From: Actinomyces bovis
GTDB taxonomy: Bacteria > Actinomycetota > Actinomycetes > Actinomycetales > Actinomycetaceae
Length of the DNA stretch: 64,000 nt
Reading direction: 5' to 3'
Assembly: GCF_900444995.1 (NCBI RefSeq)
Contig: NZ_UAPQ01000001.1
Coordinates: 682,001-746,000 of the forward strand
Below the pieces are notes generated by a model. The model was not told the origin of the DNA, did no database searches, and saw only the letters and a list, made by a program, of their open reading frames with translations. The position numbers were made by a program, and so were the translations under genes. Positions 16,256 through 25,712 of the stretch are shown one piece after another (position 1 is the stretch's first letter; the number at the start of each line of letters is the position of its first letter).

Positions 16256-19200
16256 CTAAGCCTCCATCAGCGGCACTTGCACCTTGGTGGCTTTAGAGGC
16301 CTGCACCCAGTAGCCACGCCCGATCGGCATTTCCCCGCGCCGCACCTTGGGGATGGAGGTCCGCAGGATCATGTCGCCGTCAGCAGAGTCTGGTTGCAGC
16401 AGCAAACCTGTGCGTGCACTGCGAATCTCCTGCAGCAGCGGCCAGGAGGAGTTCCAGCCCGAGGTCTCCCCTTCCGCCACCACCAAATGTCCGTTGCGCT
16501 TGGCCTTCTTAACAGCGTCGATGAGCTTGGCTTCCAATGGCCCCTGCAGGAACTCGGGATAACCCTCAATGAACAAAGCCACCGTTGGATGACCTGGACG
16601 GGCCTCCTGCTCAAGCGTCGGCACAATCCGCTCCAAGGCCTCCTTAATTCGCTCCTCACCGGAAACAGACAGGTCCCAAAGGTCTTCCAGGCCTGCCAGT
16701 GGCGAACGCCGCGAGGCGATATGCACACGTACGGCGTCGGCATCCCAGCCCTTGACGGCCGTGGCCATCCAACGCACCGCATTGGTGGTGCCAGACTGCG
16801 GAGGACCCGCCACCAGCATCACGCCCACCGCTTCGAAAGGATGCGGAGCCAGCGTATCCGAAGACATACCAATCACCGGGCGGCCCGCCACCACCGGATG
16901 CAGATCCTTCGCCGTCAAATCTGCAGGCAAACGCTTGATTCCCGGTGGCCGCTGCCGTCCACGCGACTCTAGATATTTGCCAAAAGTCTCCAACTCGCGG
17001 GCTTGTGCCAGCACATCCGGGGACTGGCCTAAGATCGCCAGTTGCATCTCCTGCGGGTTATCCGCCTGCATGGCTCGCCCTGGCGGGCTATTCGGATTAA
17101 GCACATCCTTAGGCAGTCCGAAATACATATACCCGTCTTCGTCACTCTGACGCAGCACTACCTTGCGGAGGAAAGAACTGGCCATCGCAGAGGTCACTGC
17201 CTGCGGACGCTCCGCCGTGCCCGCCACATGCACACCCACAGCGCGGCCATCCACCAGCAGCCGCCCAAAGACGTCCAGGATTGCCATGCCGTCCACAGTC
17301 TTCTCCAGCTCACCACGCCAGGCCCCAATACCGTCCACCAGCAGCAGGATGCGCGGCTCGGCCATATTGCCGCTGATCTCGCGGTAGTCGGTGATCGTGC
17401 CCGCGTGCGCTGCAGAGTAACGGTCAGCGCGCTCATCCACGATCTGCGTGAGTAGCTTCAGGAGTCGCTGCACTCGCTCAGAGTCGTCAGAGTCCACGAT
17501 TGCCCCCACATGTGGCAATGCCTCCAACATCTGCAGCGATCCGCCTGCGGCGTCGATGCCATACACCTCCACCGGACCCGACTTAGGGGTGATCGCCGCG
17601 GCCACCGCCAAGGTGCGCAAAGCCGTTGATTTTCCCGAACCGCCAGCACCGTAGAAGACAATATTGCCGTCAACATCCGGGCGGTAGTACTCCGAGTGCT
17701 GCGCCTGGTTATCCGGGTCATCCACCACTCCCAGCAGCAGTTCCGTGTCACGCCGCTGAGAAAGGTGATTCAAGTCGTAGCTGGTGGCCAGCTCCGGCAG
17801 CCAAGGCTTGCGGGGCAGCGGCAGCCCAGCCAGGTCCGCTGCCTTAGCCAAGGTGTCCACCACGCGGTCAATGTCCTGGGCAATGTCCTCCGCACGGTTC
17901 TCGTGGCGAGGCACCTGCCAAGGCCGTGGCACCCCAAAGGTCAGCTCCTCCACGGACACCTGCGCCACCGGCACCTCTGAGCTTGTGCGCGCCCCCGGGT
18001 AGGCAGACTGGAACTGCTTGATCCTCCCTGGCCCGGTTTTCGCAGCCCCACGCCCCGGAATCTCCGGGGGGAAATGCGCAGCGCTTTTGACCCCCAACAC
18101 GTCCTGTGAATCTGACTCATCTGCCATGCGCAAGGCCACACGCAGGTTCGTATTGGCGCGCAAATTGTCCTTAATGACACCCGCAGGCCGCTGCGTTGCC
18201 AGGATTAGGTGAAGCCCCAAAGAGCGGCCACGCTGAGCCACATCCACCACGCCGTCGACGAACTCCGGCACCTCACTAACCAGTGCGGCAAACTCGTCCA
18301 CCACAATCACCAGGCTAGGTGGGCACTCCGGGTCACCGCTTTTCTCCAAGGTGACCAGGTCCTTAGCCCCCTTGGCGTTCAGCAGGTGCTCGCGGTAACG
18401 CAGCTCTGCACGCAAAGAGGTAAGTGCGCGCCGCACCATTGCGGGAGACAGGTCCGTCACGATGCCGACGGCGTGTGGCAGGTCCGTGCAGCGAGCAAAA
18501 GCAGAACCGCCCTTGTAGTCCACAAATAAGAAAGTCACCCGGTCCGGGGATAGGGCCTGAGCCATGCCCAGCACCCAGGACTGCAGAAACTCTGACTTGC
18601 CGGCACCGGTCGTGCCACCCACCAGAGCGTGCGGCCCATGTACCCGCAGGTCCAAAGAAATGGGACCCTCCGCCCCCTGCCCCACCAGAGCAGATAGGGA
18701 AACCGGGTGTTTGAGCGGGAAGGTGCCGCTGCGGTCAATCACCGAATGGTTGGCCTTCCACCGCATCACCTGAGCCTCCGGCGAGTCCGCCAACTCCTCC
18801 CCCGTCAGGGTCACAAAGGAGATGGCGCGCGGCAGGTCAGACTCGTCGTCCACGGGCACGCCCGCGTCCACAATCGGAGCCAGCACGCGGCCCAGGCCCC
18901 GGCTGCGCTCCAAACTCAGGTGCTCGGGCACGACGTCGTTGCTGGAACGCGAGCGGCGCACGAAGCCGACGGTGGTGCCTTCAGGCTGCACGTCCACAAA
19001 GGTGCGGCAGGCTGCCGGCAAATCCTTAACATGATCCGCCACCCAGATAATGTGCACACCCACGTCCGGTCCCTGCTCCACCACGCGGTTTAGGCGCGCC
19101 CGGTCCACTCCTGCACCATCGACCAACACAACGACGGCTGGCACGGTGGGCTCGTCACCGGAGTCATCTTCATGCTCCGCCGGGCCGCGCAGGCCGGGCG

Positions 19201-20731
19201 TGCCGGAGCCACCACGGATAGAGATCAGCTCCTCCAGGCGGGCCAGCAAAGCTGTGCCGGTGCTCGGGTCGCAGGCCAGTTGCATGGAGCCAATGGGTGA
19301 GTGCGGCGAGGCGGTGTGCGGCAGCCACTCCAACCAGCCCCAACGCCCCTTGCCACGGCTGTCAGTCAGACATACCAGCGCCAACTCGGCTGGAGAGTGC
19401 AACAGCACTAATTGCGCCAGGACCGCCTGGGCGACGCCGTCCAGCAGGTCCCGGCGGCCAGCCAAGCCCACAGAGCCGTCCTCCCGCAGGTTGGTGACAA
19501 TCGGGACCTCAGAGATGAGCTCGTTGCGAGCCTGCACTTCCCGAATCATCTCCTTGTGCACCGGCACTGCGTCGGCGTCGTTGCCGCCATCGAGTTCCGT
19601 GCGCGGCACATCTGAGCCCAAGCCCAACCGCAGTTGCAAAAACTCAGGGTGCTCGGGGCGGCGTGACCACAGCATCGGCCCCATCAGCAAGGCATCCGCC
19701 ATGACCTCTTCTGTGGAGGGATACTGCGCAAGCCTGGCAGCCCGCTCGCGCTCATGCGCTTCCTCCAGGTCCTCACCAGCCTGCTCAATAGCCTCGGAAA
19801 AGACCTCCACCTCATGTTTGTAGGCCCGTTTATTCCGAATGCGCTGGTCAATCCAGTTGCCGATCATGATGATTGGGCTCAGGGCCACAAAAATCAGACT
19901 CAAAGGATTGCGGCTCATCAAGTACATGGCGGTGCCCATGACCAGGGGAGCCATCATGGCCAGAATCGGGAACCGCACCTTGTCCTTGGGGCGCGGCGCA
20001 TTCGGCAACTCAATGGTGATCGCAGGCGTGCGCGGCACCACGCGCGGGGAGCGGTTATGCCCTAGGTCCGTGGTGTCAGCGCTGCCGGGAATCTCCGAGG
20101 CTGCCACCACCCGGGAGACCCGCAAAGTGGTGCCGCCAATGGTGACCACATCCGTATTGGAGATGCCTTGGCGCTGGACCTTTAGCTCCCCCACCAGCAC
20201 CCCATTGGCAGAGCCCAGGTCACTGACCTCCACTGTTGCCCCTACGGTAAGGCGCAGGTGGTGCTTGGAAATAAGCGGGTCCTTGCCCAAGGTAATGTCA
20301 CAGCGGGAAGAGCGGCCAATTTCAGTGGCCCCAACTGGCACCGGGTAGGACTCGCCCGCATGCGGGCCACTCAAGATAGTGACAACCGCCCCCTCCTGTG
20401 CTTTCTCACGCCGGGCCGCCCCGACGGAGCGAACCGTCACGATGGCACCCGAACGCAGGCCGGACTCATCAAGGTGCAGAGCTGGGTCAAGCAGACGCCC
20501 CTGCACACCACCGCCAATAGAGGCACCAGCCCGCCCGGTGGTGGATACGGGGCCGCCAGCTTCCAATACCTCCAAGGTCACCGAGCGTGGGTCAACCGGG
20601 GCGCTAGCCCGGGAGGGACCGGCCCCCGCAAGACCAGCGGCGACGTCACCAATCGTGGCGGTAGCGTCTGCCGTCACCTGGAGGTTCCGGGCCACGCCGG
20701 AGGGAGCTGTGACAGTCAGACGGAGCTTCAT
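16256..20731 (-). CDS. EccC/EssC-like FtsK/SpoIIIE ATPase with ubiquitin-like and FHA N-terminal domains
   Basis: 1491 residues, the size of EccC/EssC export ATPases. Residues 1-105 look like a YukD/ubiquitin-like fold (KLRLTVTAPSG..., LDPALHLDESGLRSG). An FHA domain follows at about 117-210 (EIGRSSRCDITLG, SKHHLRL, DLGSANGVLVG). Two membrane helices lie at about 250-290, then three ATPase modules. The first has GGTTGAGKSE (about 700) and a Walker B VIVVDEFAAL (about 810). The second has GAGGSGKST (about 1030) but VDG in place of DE. The third has a degenerate loop GPPQSGTT (about 1310). Only module 1 looks fully catalytic, as known for this family. It overlaps the FHA/HTH gene by 4 bp and probably drives export of the WXG-type proteins encoded next. 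Confidence 0.93.
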   Translation of the reverse strand: MKLRLTVTAPSGVARNLQVTADATATIGDVAAGLAGAGPSRASAPVDPRSVTLEVLEAGGPVSTTGRAGASIGGGVQGRLLDPALHLDESGLRSGAIVTVRSVGAARREKAQEGAVVTILSGPHAGESYPVPVGATEIGRSSRCDITLGKDPLISKHHLRLTVGATVEVSDLGSANGVLVGELKVQRQGISNTDVVTIGGTTLRVSRVVAASEIPGSADTTDLGHNRSPRVVPRTPAITIELPNAPRPKDKVRFPILAMMAPLVMGTAMYLMSRNPLSLIFVALSPIIMIGNWIDQRIRNKRAYKHEVEVFSEAIEQAGEDLEEAHERERAARLAQYPSTEEVMADALLMGPMLWSRRPEHPEFLQLRLGLGSDVPRTELDGGNDADAVPVHKEMIREVQARNELISEVPIVTNLREDGSVGLAGRRDLLDGVAQAVLAQLVLLHSPAELALVCLTDSRGKGRWGWLEWLPHTASPHSPIGSMQLACDPSTGTALLARLEELISIRGGSGTPGLRGPAEHEDDSGDEPTVPAVVVLVDGAGVDRARLNRVVEQGPDVGVHIIWVADHVKDLPAACRTFVDVQPEGTTVGFVRRSRSSNDVVPEHLSLERSRGLGRVLAPIVDAGVPVDDESDLPRAISFVTLTGEELADSPEAQVMRWKANHSVIDRSGTFPLKHPVSLSALVGQGAEGPISLDLRVHGPHALVGGTTGAGKSEFLQSWVLGMAQALSPDRVTFLFVDYKGGSAFARCTDLPHAVGIVTDLSPAMVRRALTSLRAELRYREHLLNAKGAKDLVTLEKSGDPECPPSLVIVVDEFAALVSEVPEFVDGVVDVAQRGRSLGLHLILATQRPAGVIKDNLRANTNLRVALRMADESDSQDVLGVKSAAHFPPEIPGRGAAKTGPGRIKQFQSAYPGARTSSEVPVAQVSVEELTFGVPRPWQVPRHENRAEDIAQDIDRVVDTLAKAADLAGLPLPRKPWLPELATSYDLNHLSQRRDTELLLGVVDDPDNQAQHSEYYRPDVDGNIVFYGAGGSGKSTALRTLAVAAAITPKSGPVEVYGIDAAGGSLQMLEALPHVGAIVDSDDSERVQRLLKLLTQIVDERADRYSAAHAGTITDYREISGNMAEPRILLLVDGIGAWRGELEKTVDGMAILDVFGRLLVDGRAVGVHVAGTAERPQAVTSAMASSFLRKVVLRQSDEDGYMYFGLPKDVLNPNSPPGRAMQADNPQEMQLAILGQSPDVLAQARELETFGKYLESRGRQRPPGIKRLPADLTAKDLHPVVAGRPVIGMSSDTLAPHPFEAVGVMLVAGPPQSGTTNAVRWMATAVKGWDADAVRVHIASRRSPLAGLEDLWDLSVSGEERIKEALERIVPTLEQEARPGHPTVALFIEGYPEFLQGPLEAKLIDAVKKAKRNGHLVVAEGETSGWNSSWPLLQEIRSARTGLLLQPDSADGDMILRTSIPKVRRGEMPIGRGYWVQASKATKVQVPLMEA

Positions 20732-21501
20732 TTGTTCTCCTTGCTGGCCGCAGCAGAGGCGTCCAGCAGGGGTAGATCCTCAGCCGTGACCAGCCGGGCC
20801 GCGAGCGCATAGTCCACCAGGGCGACGCGCCGAAATGAGGCGTGGGCTTGAGGGCCCCCACGTAGGCCTTTGATGCCGACTCGGTCTAGCTTGTCGCAAA
20901 CGTTGTCCAGCTTGCGGTTAAAGCGGGTCAGACTCCAGCCTAGGCGGGCGGCGGCGTCCACATTTCGGGGCAGGTCCACCGGTCCAGAGCCGACCCGCCG
21001 CAGCCAAGGTTCGGCTAAGGCCAGGATCAGCAGATGCTGGCTGGCGGTGAGGTTGACGGCGCCAATAGTGGTTTCCATGTCAGTGCTGCCGTTGGCAGCC
21101 ATATTGGCGTCATAGGCCGGGCAAGGCACCTTCAGGAGAATCTCATAGGTGGTGGCTCCGGCGGAGAACACGATGGTCATGGCCGGAAAGACCAGTGGTA
21201 CTCGTGATCCGGGGGCCACATGAGATACGGAAGAGCCGGTTGATTCGGCCACTGAAGCGGCTAGGCGAGAGCCAACATTTGATAGCCACCACAAGCCGTG
21301 GGCATGCTCCAGCACCAGGAAGCGCCGGTGCAAGAAAGGGTTGTCGTCGATGGCCAGGTCGCCTTCGCGGCCAACCCGGAAGACTTCCCCCGGCTGCACT
21401 CGGTACACCTCTCCGCAGAAGTCGACGACGAGGGGCGCGGCCTGCCCGACTTCGTCTGCTTGCTCCGCTGGTGTGCCCGTTTGGGACGGAATCTCACTCA
21501 T
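20728..21501 (-). CDS. FHA-like protein with C-terminal helix-turn-helix-like domain
   Basis: About 257 residues from the ATG at 21501, which has AGGAG five bases upstream and overlaps the kinase stop (ATGA). Residues 30-100 are FHA-like (FRVGREGDLAIDDNPFLHRRF, NVGSRL), though the usual SxxH motif is altered to LHRR. The C-terminal half (LTASQHLLILALAEPWLRR ... AAARLGWSLTRFNRKLDNV) looks like a winged helix or transcription-factor-like helical domain. It could be a phosphothreonine-reading regulator acted on by the adjacent kinase. Both DNA binding and target are inference. Confidence 0.78.
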   Translation of the reverse strand: MSEIPSQTGTPAEQADEVGQAAPLVVDFCGEVYRVQPGEVFRVGREGDLAIDDNPFLHRRFLVLEHAHGLWWLSNVGSRLAASVAESTGSSVSHVAPGSRVPLVFPAMTIVFSAGATTYEILLKVPCPAYDANMAANGSTDMETTIGAVNLTASQHLLILALAEPWLRRVGSGPVDLPRNVDAAARLGWSLTRFNRKLDNVCDKLDRVGIKGLRGGPQAHASFRRVALVDYALAARLVTAEDLPLLDASAAASKENK

Positions 21502-23207
21502 GGTGTCTCCTGGCACTTAGTTGTGGGGGCGGAGGAGGAGCCGGAAGCGGCGCGCACCACTACCTCGACACAGGTCCGACCGGGTATGGCGTCAACGGTG
21601 GCGGTGTGTTCCTTGGTTTCTTTGAGCTGACGTTGATTGGCGGGATCAACCACCGAGTACAAGAAGGTGACGCCAGCGGCGCTCTCGTAGTCCCAGGTGG
21701 CAGTCACCTGCTTGCCGTTTACCGCCAACTGGAGGTTGGTGACTCCGACGTCCTGCGCCACCTCCCCACCTGGTCCAACGACGTCGATTTCCGGGGTGGC
21801 GGTGGCGGAGACCTTTTTGCTGCCGCCCTCGTTGCGCTGTGAGGACCACACTCCGATGCCTCCAAGCGCTAGTGCCAGCACAGCTGCGGCCACGATGCCC
21901 AGGACCAGCCGCCGGGAGGGAGGTGCCTCGCCAGGGTCCTGCGTTGGGGTGCCGTCCTCAGTGTCCCGGGCTGCTTCAGCTTTGCTCTGGACAGGGGCAG
22001 CTGGCACCGGCGACGCCGTCGTCTCGCGCCGGAAGTCATCGGTCTTAGAACGCGAGCCGGTGGTCTCCCCGGAGGGAGCTAGGAGGCCTGCGCCGCCAGT
22101 TTGGACCAGTGGCCCGCCTGAGTTGGTTAGCGGCTGGCCGGGGCTACCGAGCATCGTGTCGGCGCTGGTCTGTTCCGCCACCTCAGCCAGCGGGATGATA
22201 ATGCGCGGCTTGAAGCGGGTGGCATCGGCCACCAAGGCATCTTGGGTGCCTTGGTAGGGGTCAATAGCAGTTACTGGCCGCAGGATCGTGTGGTCGGCTT
22301 CCCCGGCGCCACCGGTGTCTGGCAGCGCTTGCTCCATGACATCAGCTTCAGTGACGGTCAGGTTCTGGTCCCGCTGGATCTTTTGCAGGTCTCGGACTAA
22401 GGCCAAGGCAGTTTGGTAGCGATCAGCGGGCTGTGGGGCCATGGCCGTGCGCAGGACCCGGCGCAGCTGGTCGGGCACGTCTGCGCGCGTAATCGGGGAG
22501 ATCAGCCCCATTTGGGCGCGGCGCAGCATGTCGGTGCGTTCATTAGAGGCCCCGGCGCTCTGGTCCACATGCGGGGCATGCCCGGTAATCATGGTGTAGA
22601 CGGTGGCGCCCAGGGCGTATACGTCCGCTGAAGGGGTCAGGGCTTCATCACCGAGTTGCTGCTCATAGGGCGCCCAGGGTGGGGAGGCGCCACCAAAGTC
22701 GTCTTCGACCACCTGTGCTTCAATGGGTACGGCGATGCCAAAGTCAGTGAGCACCGGCCGGTTAAAGCTGGTCATGAGGATATTGGCGGGCTTGATATCC
22801 CGGTGTAGGTAACCGCTGCGGTGGATGGTCTCCACAGCGGAGCCGATCTGAATCGCGTATTTGAGTACCCGGTCTAGGGAAGGCGGTTCCTGTTTACAGA
22901 GCTGCCCCAGATGTGGTGGCGGGCAGTACTCCATGACTATGTAGCCGCGCTGGTCCTTGGTCTGTCCGGCGTCGTACACGGAGACTACGGAGGGGTGGGA
23001 GGACAGCAACGCCATGATGTCGGTCTCGCGCTTGAAACGGTCTTTGGCTTCAAGTAGCGCCTCGGCCCGGATTACTTTCACCGCCACGTCTCGTGACGGA
23101 GCTTCCTGACGGTAGAGGAAGACGTCGGCAAAACCTCCGGCCCCCAGGAAGCGCATATAGGAGGCTCCGGGGATCTCCGGGGGAATTGGGCGAGAACGCT
23201 CAAGCAT
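21498..23207 (-). CDS. Transmembrane Ser/Thr protein kinase (Pkb2/PknB-like) with Fn3-like ectodomain
   Basis: 569 residues. The kinase domain at about 12-280 has all main motifs: GAGGFADV glycine loop, VAVKVI lysine, HRDIKPANIL catalytic loop, DFG, and SPPWAPYEQ at the APE position. A Ser/Thr/Pro-rich juxtamembrane region is followed by one membrane helix at about 434-454 and an extracellular fibronectin-III-like domain (about 480-569, NLQLAVNGKQVTATW ... VVVRAASG). The start overlaps the preceding FHA gene by 8 bp. The cytoplasmic kinase is expected to phosphorylate FHA partners encoded on both sides and to be reversed by the PP2C. It corresponds to the 'P' (protein kinase) of the bifidobacterial PFNA cluster. 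Confidence 0.93.
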   Translation of the reverse strand: MLERSRPIPPEIPGASYMRFLGAGGFADVFLYRQEAPSRDVAVKVIRAEALLEAKDRFKRETDIMALLSSHPSVVSVYDAGQTKDQRGYIVMEYCPPPHLGQLCKQEPPSLDRVLKYAIQIGSAVETIHRSGYLHRDIKPANILMTSFNRPVLTDFGIAVPIEAQVVEDDFGGASPPWAPYEQQLGDEALTPSADVYALGATVYTMITGHAPHVDQSAGASNERTDMLRRAQMGLISPITRADVPDQLRRVLRTAMAPQPADRYQTALALVRDLQKIQRDQNLTVTEADVMEQALPDTGGAGEADHTILRPVTAIDPYQGTQDALVADATRFKPRIIIPLAEVAEQTSADTMLGSPGQPLTNSGGPLVQTGGAGLLAPSGETTGSRSKTDDFRRETTASPVPAAPVQSKAEAARDTEDGTPTQDPGEAPPSRRLVLGIVAAAVLALALGGIGVWSSQRNEGGSKKVSATATPEIDVVGPGGEVAQDVGVTNLQLAVNGKQVTATWDYESAAGVTFLYSVVDPANQRQLKETKEHTATVDAIPGRTCVEVVVRAASGSSSAPTTKCQETP

Positions 23208-24828
23208 CGAGGGCCTCCACCGTGATGGTTACTGAGTCCGCCAGGTCCAGCACGTCCCCAATCAGCAGGGGCTCTGGCGTGCCTCGGGTGACACGGCGGG
23301 GAGCCTCTCCGCGACGCAGCAAGAAGGTCCCATTGGTGGACCCAAGGTCCTCCACAAGCAATTCCCAGCCGTCGATGCGCACCGCGCAGTGGGTCTTGGA
23401 GACGGCTTTTTCTGGGCAGGCCACTGCGAGCAGCTGGGGCATTTCTTCGCCGGGCCTGGGCGTTGCCTGCGGGGCGCGCCCAATGACGACGTCGGAACTA
23501 AGCAGAACCTCCTCCTGCGAGGAAGTGCGCAGGCGTCCCAGAACTGGCCGCGGGACCCTCAAGCTGGGGCCGCTCACCGGCAGTCCGCAAACCCTACAAG
23601 TCAGGGCCGTGACGGCGTTGGGATGCTCTGCTGGGCACAGCACCGCGAGCACGGTCCCCTGAATATCCGCCACCTGCTGGTTTGGCTCCTCCCCCTGGCT
23701 GCCCGAGCGGGAGCGACGCAGTTTGGCGGCTGCCACGGTGCGCCCGTCATGCAACCAATCGACGTCGTCCACTACGACCGGCTCCGCTGGCGGTGACGCT
23801 TGCGAAGCAGGCTGATTCGCATTGGCAGCAGTTGCGAGCGGTGGAGTGCTTGCTGCCGAAACTGGTGCGGCTGGCGCCGCAGCAGTGGGGATGCTGGCAG
23901 TCGGAGTTGGCTGGCCAGCTTTAGGCACTGCGGTGACGATGCCGGTCTCTGAGTCAGGGGTACGTATTGCCGCCTCAGCTACGTTCACAGCGATGGTGTG
24001 GTCTCCGTAGTGGTGGGCGTAGGCGCTGAACTCCTCTGGTGGCGGTTCAAAGGCTGGGGATTCATCGGCACCGATAAGGTCTAGGTGCTCCGGCCCAAGG
24101 GTCTGTGAGGAGTTCGGTTCCTCCCCCTGCTCCTGCGGCTCCTCAGCGGCGCTTGCCGCTGGTGCTGTGGCCGGTACAGGCGCAGTTCCAGGGGCGGCGC
24201 CTTGGCTGTTGGATCCATCTGCCTCTGAGGCGGGTGCGACCGGTTCAAGCGGCTCAGATTCCTGCTGTGGTGCGGGCACCTTCTCTGGTCCGGAAGGTGC
24301 CGACGGCTCGGGCTCAGCTACTGCGGCGGCCTCCGCAGCCGCTGCTGCCTCAGCTGCCTTCACCGGCGAGTCCCCAAGGAGGCTTTCAGCGTTAGCGTTC
24401 TCAACGCTCAGACTGAGGCGACTGGCTAGGACTATGCCTGAGCGCAGCGGCCACCCTGACTCCGGGCTAGCTGAGCCAGCCAGGTCCAGGACCAGCTCTG
24501 TACCTGTGGGCACCTGCGCTTCTTCCCAGGCGACCGGGCTAGGCGCGTGCAGCAACACCGTGCCGCTGGCATCCAGTAACCGGAACCGCCCCCGCGCCAC
24601 CGCCCGCCACCCACAGTCTTGAGCAACCACCAGCAGGAAGTCCGGCAGGGCCAGCACTGAGCCGTCGTAGGCCAGCACCAGTTGCCGCAGTAGCTCGGAC
24701 AGACCGGCCCCGGCGTCAAGTTTCTGCCACAGCGGTTCCAAGAGCTTGCCTGCGCCGTCGAAAGCTAAGGCCCCCGTACCGCTGACGGCAACCTTGACCT
24801 CACCTGCCCACCAGCGCGCCACACTCAT
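23200..24828 (-). CDS. FHA-domain protein with putative zinc ribbon
   Basis: 542 residues, no signal peptide. The N-terminal 170 residues form a globular domain of unknown type (MSVARWWAGEVKVAVSG...). A long Ala/Pro/Glu-rich linker covers about 170-370. A possible four-ligand zinc site follows (CPAEHPNAVTALTCRVC, about 396-415), then an FHA domain (about 425-540) with VIGRAP, SKTHCAVRI and DLGSTNGTF. It overlaps the PP2C gene upstream (ATGA) and the kinase gene downstream (8 bp). FHA domains bind phosphothreonine, so it is a likely kinase substrate or adaptor. Confidence 0.88.
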   Translation of the reverse strand: MSVARWWAGEVKVAVSGTGALAFDGAGKLLEPLWQKLDAGAGLSELLRQLVLAYDGSVLALPDFLLVVAQDCGWRAVARGRFRLLDASGTVLLHAPSPVAWEEAQVPTGTELVLDLAGSASPESGWPLRSGIVLASRLSLSVENANAESLLGDSPVKAAEAAAAAEAAAVAEPEPSAPSGPEKVPAPQQESEPLEPVAPASEADGSNSQGAAPGTAPVPATAPAASAAEEPQEQGEEPNSSQTLGPEHLDLIGADESPAFEPPPEEFSAYAHHYGDHTIAVNVAEAAIRTPDSETGIVTAVPKAGQPTPTASIPTAAAPAAPVSAASTPPLATAANANQPASQASPPAEPVVVDDVDWLHDGRTVAAAKLRRSRSGSQGEEPNQQVADIQGTVLAVLCPAEHPNAVTALTCRVCGLPVSGPSLRVPRPVLGRLRTSSQEEVLLSSDVVIGRAPQATPRPGEEMPQLLAVACPEKAVSKTHCAVRIDGWELLVEDLGSTNGTFLLRRGEAPRRVTRGTPEPLLIGDVLDLADSVTITVEALDA

Positions 24829-25712
24829 GGTTGCTCCTCAGGTAGGAAGGCCAGCACAGCTTCACGAGGCACGGTGTCCCCATCCGGGCGCTGGTTAGGG
24901 ATGGTGTTCTCATCCGTGAACTCAGTCCCCCAGCTGGGAGTGGCTTCCACGACGTCGACGACAAGCACGGTGATGTTGTCATGACCGCCGGCTTCAAGCG
25001 CCAATACCAGGAGTCTTTCAGCCGCATCCTGTGGGGAATCCTGCTCACTGAGAACCGCCGCCAAAGCGGCGTCCCGCACCAGGCCACTGAGACCATCCGA
25101 GCACACCAGATAACGGTCACCCTGGCTGGCTGGCAGCAACACCTGGTCCACACAGACCACCGGACCAGAACCAGCCCCCAATGCCCGAGTGATGACACTG
25201 CGGTCTGGATGATTGCGCGCAGCCTCCACACTGATAAAACCCGCATCAATGAGTTCCTGCACCCGCGAGTGGTCCTTAGTAACCTGCGAGAGCACACCAC
25301 GGGAGAGCTGATAGGTACGGGAGTCACCAATATTGACCACCCGCAGGCAAGGGCGCTGCCCCTGCGTTGACAGGACCAAACCGGTCAGTGTGGAGCCCGG
25401 GGCCACCGAATCCCGCCCTAGGGTATCGACGGAGATAGCCGCCTTAGCCAGGGCCTGCTCCAATTCGCCGGCACTAACAAAGTCCTGCCCCACCAGGGAC
25501 GCAAAAGCAGACAACGCCAGCTTGGAAGCCTGATCGCCAAAGCGGTGACCACCCATGCCGTCAGCTACCAAGAACACCGGAGAGGCCGCCAAAAAGGAGT
25601 CCTCGTTGTGCTCCCGCACAAGACCAGTGTTGGTCACCGCCCCCCACCTAACTTTCAGAAGCGGCTGAGCAGCGGGCTCCGTCTGACTGTGGTCAGGGTT
25701 CACAGTGTTCAC
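24825..25712 (-). CDS. PP2C-family Ser/Thr protein phosphatase
   Basis: 295 residues, a complete cytoplasmic PP2C domain without a membrane helix. Motifs in order: GLVREHNEDSF, VADGMGGH (metal ligands), GSTLTGLVL, NIGDSRTYQL, SDGLSG and HDNITVLVVDV. All metal-binding aspartates are present. The start is a GTG overlapping the previous stop (GTGA). It would dephosphorylate targets of the kinase encoded two genes on. It is the source or relative of the decayed copy at 10867-10964. Confidence 0.94.
   Translation of the reverse strand: MNTVNPDHSQTEPAAQPLLKVRWGAVTNTGLVREHNEDSFLAASPVFLVADGMGGHRFGDQASKLALSAFASLVGQDFVSAGELEQALAKAAISVDTLGRDSVAPGSTLTGLVLSTQGQRPCLRVVNIGDSRTYQLSRGVLSQVTKDHSRVQELIDAGFISVEAARNHPDRSVITRALGAGSGPVVCVDQVLLPASQGDRYLVCSDGLSGLVRDAALAAVLSEQDSPQDAAERLLVLALEAGGHDNITVLVVDVVEATPSWGTEFTDENTIPNQRPDGDTVPREAVLAFLPEEQP

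Noticed and set aside
16256-20731. Chromosome-segregation FtsK as the identity of the large ATPase
   Set aside because: It has an N-terminal FHA, only two membrane helices, three ATPase modules and no DNA-orienting gamma domain, and lies beside WXG-type genes; EccC/EssC type fits better.
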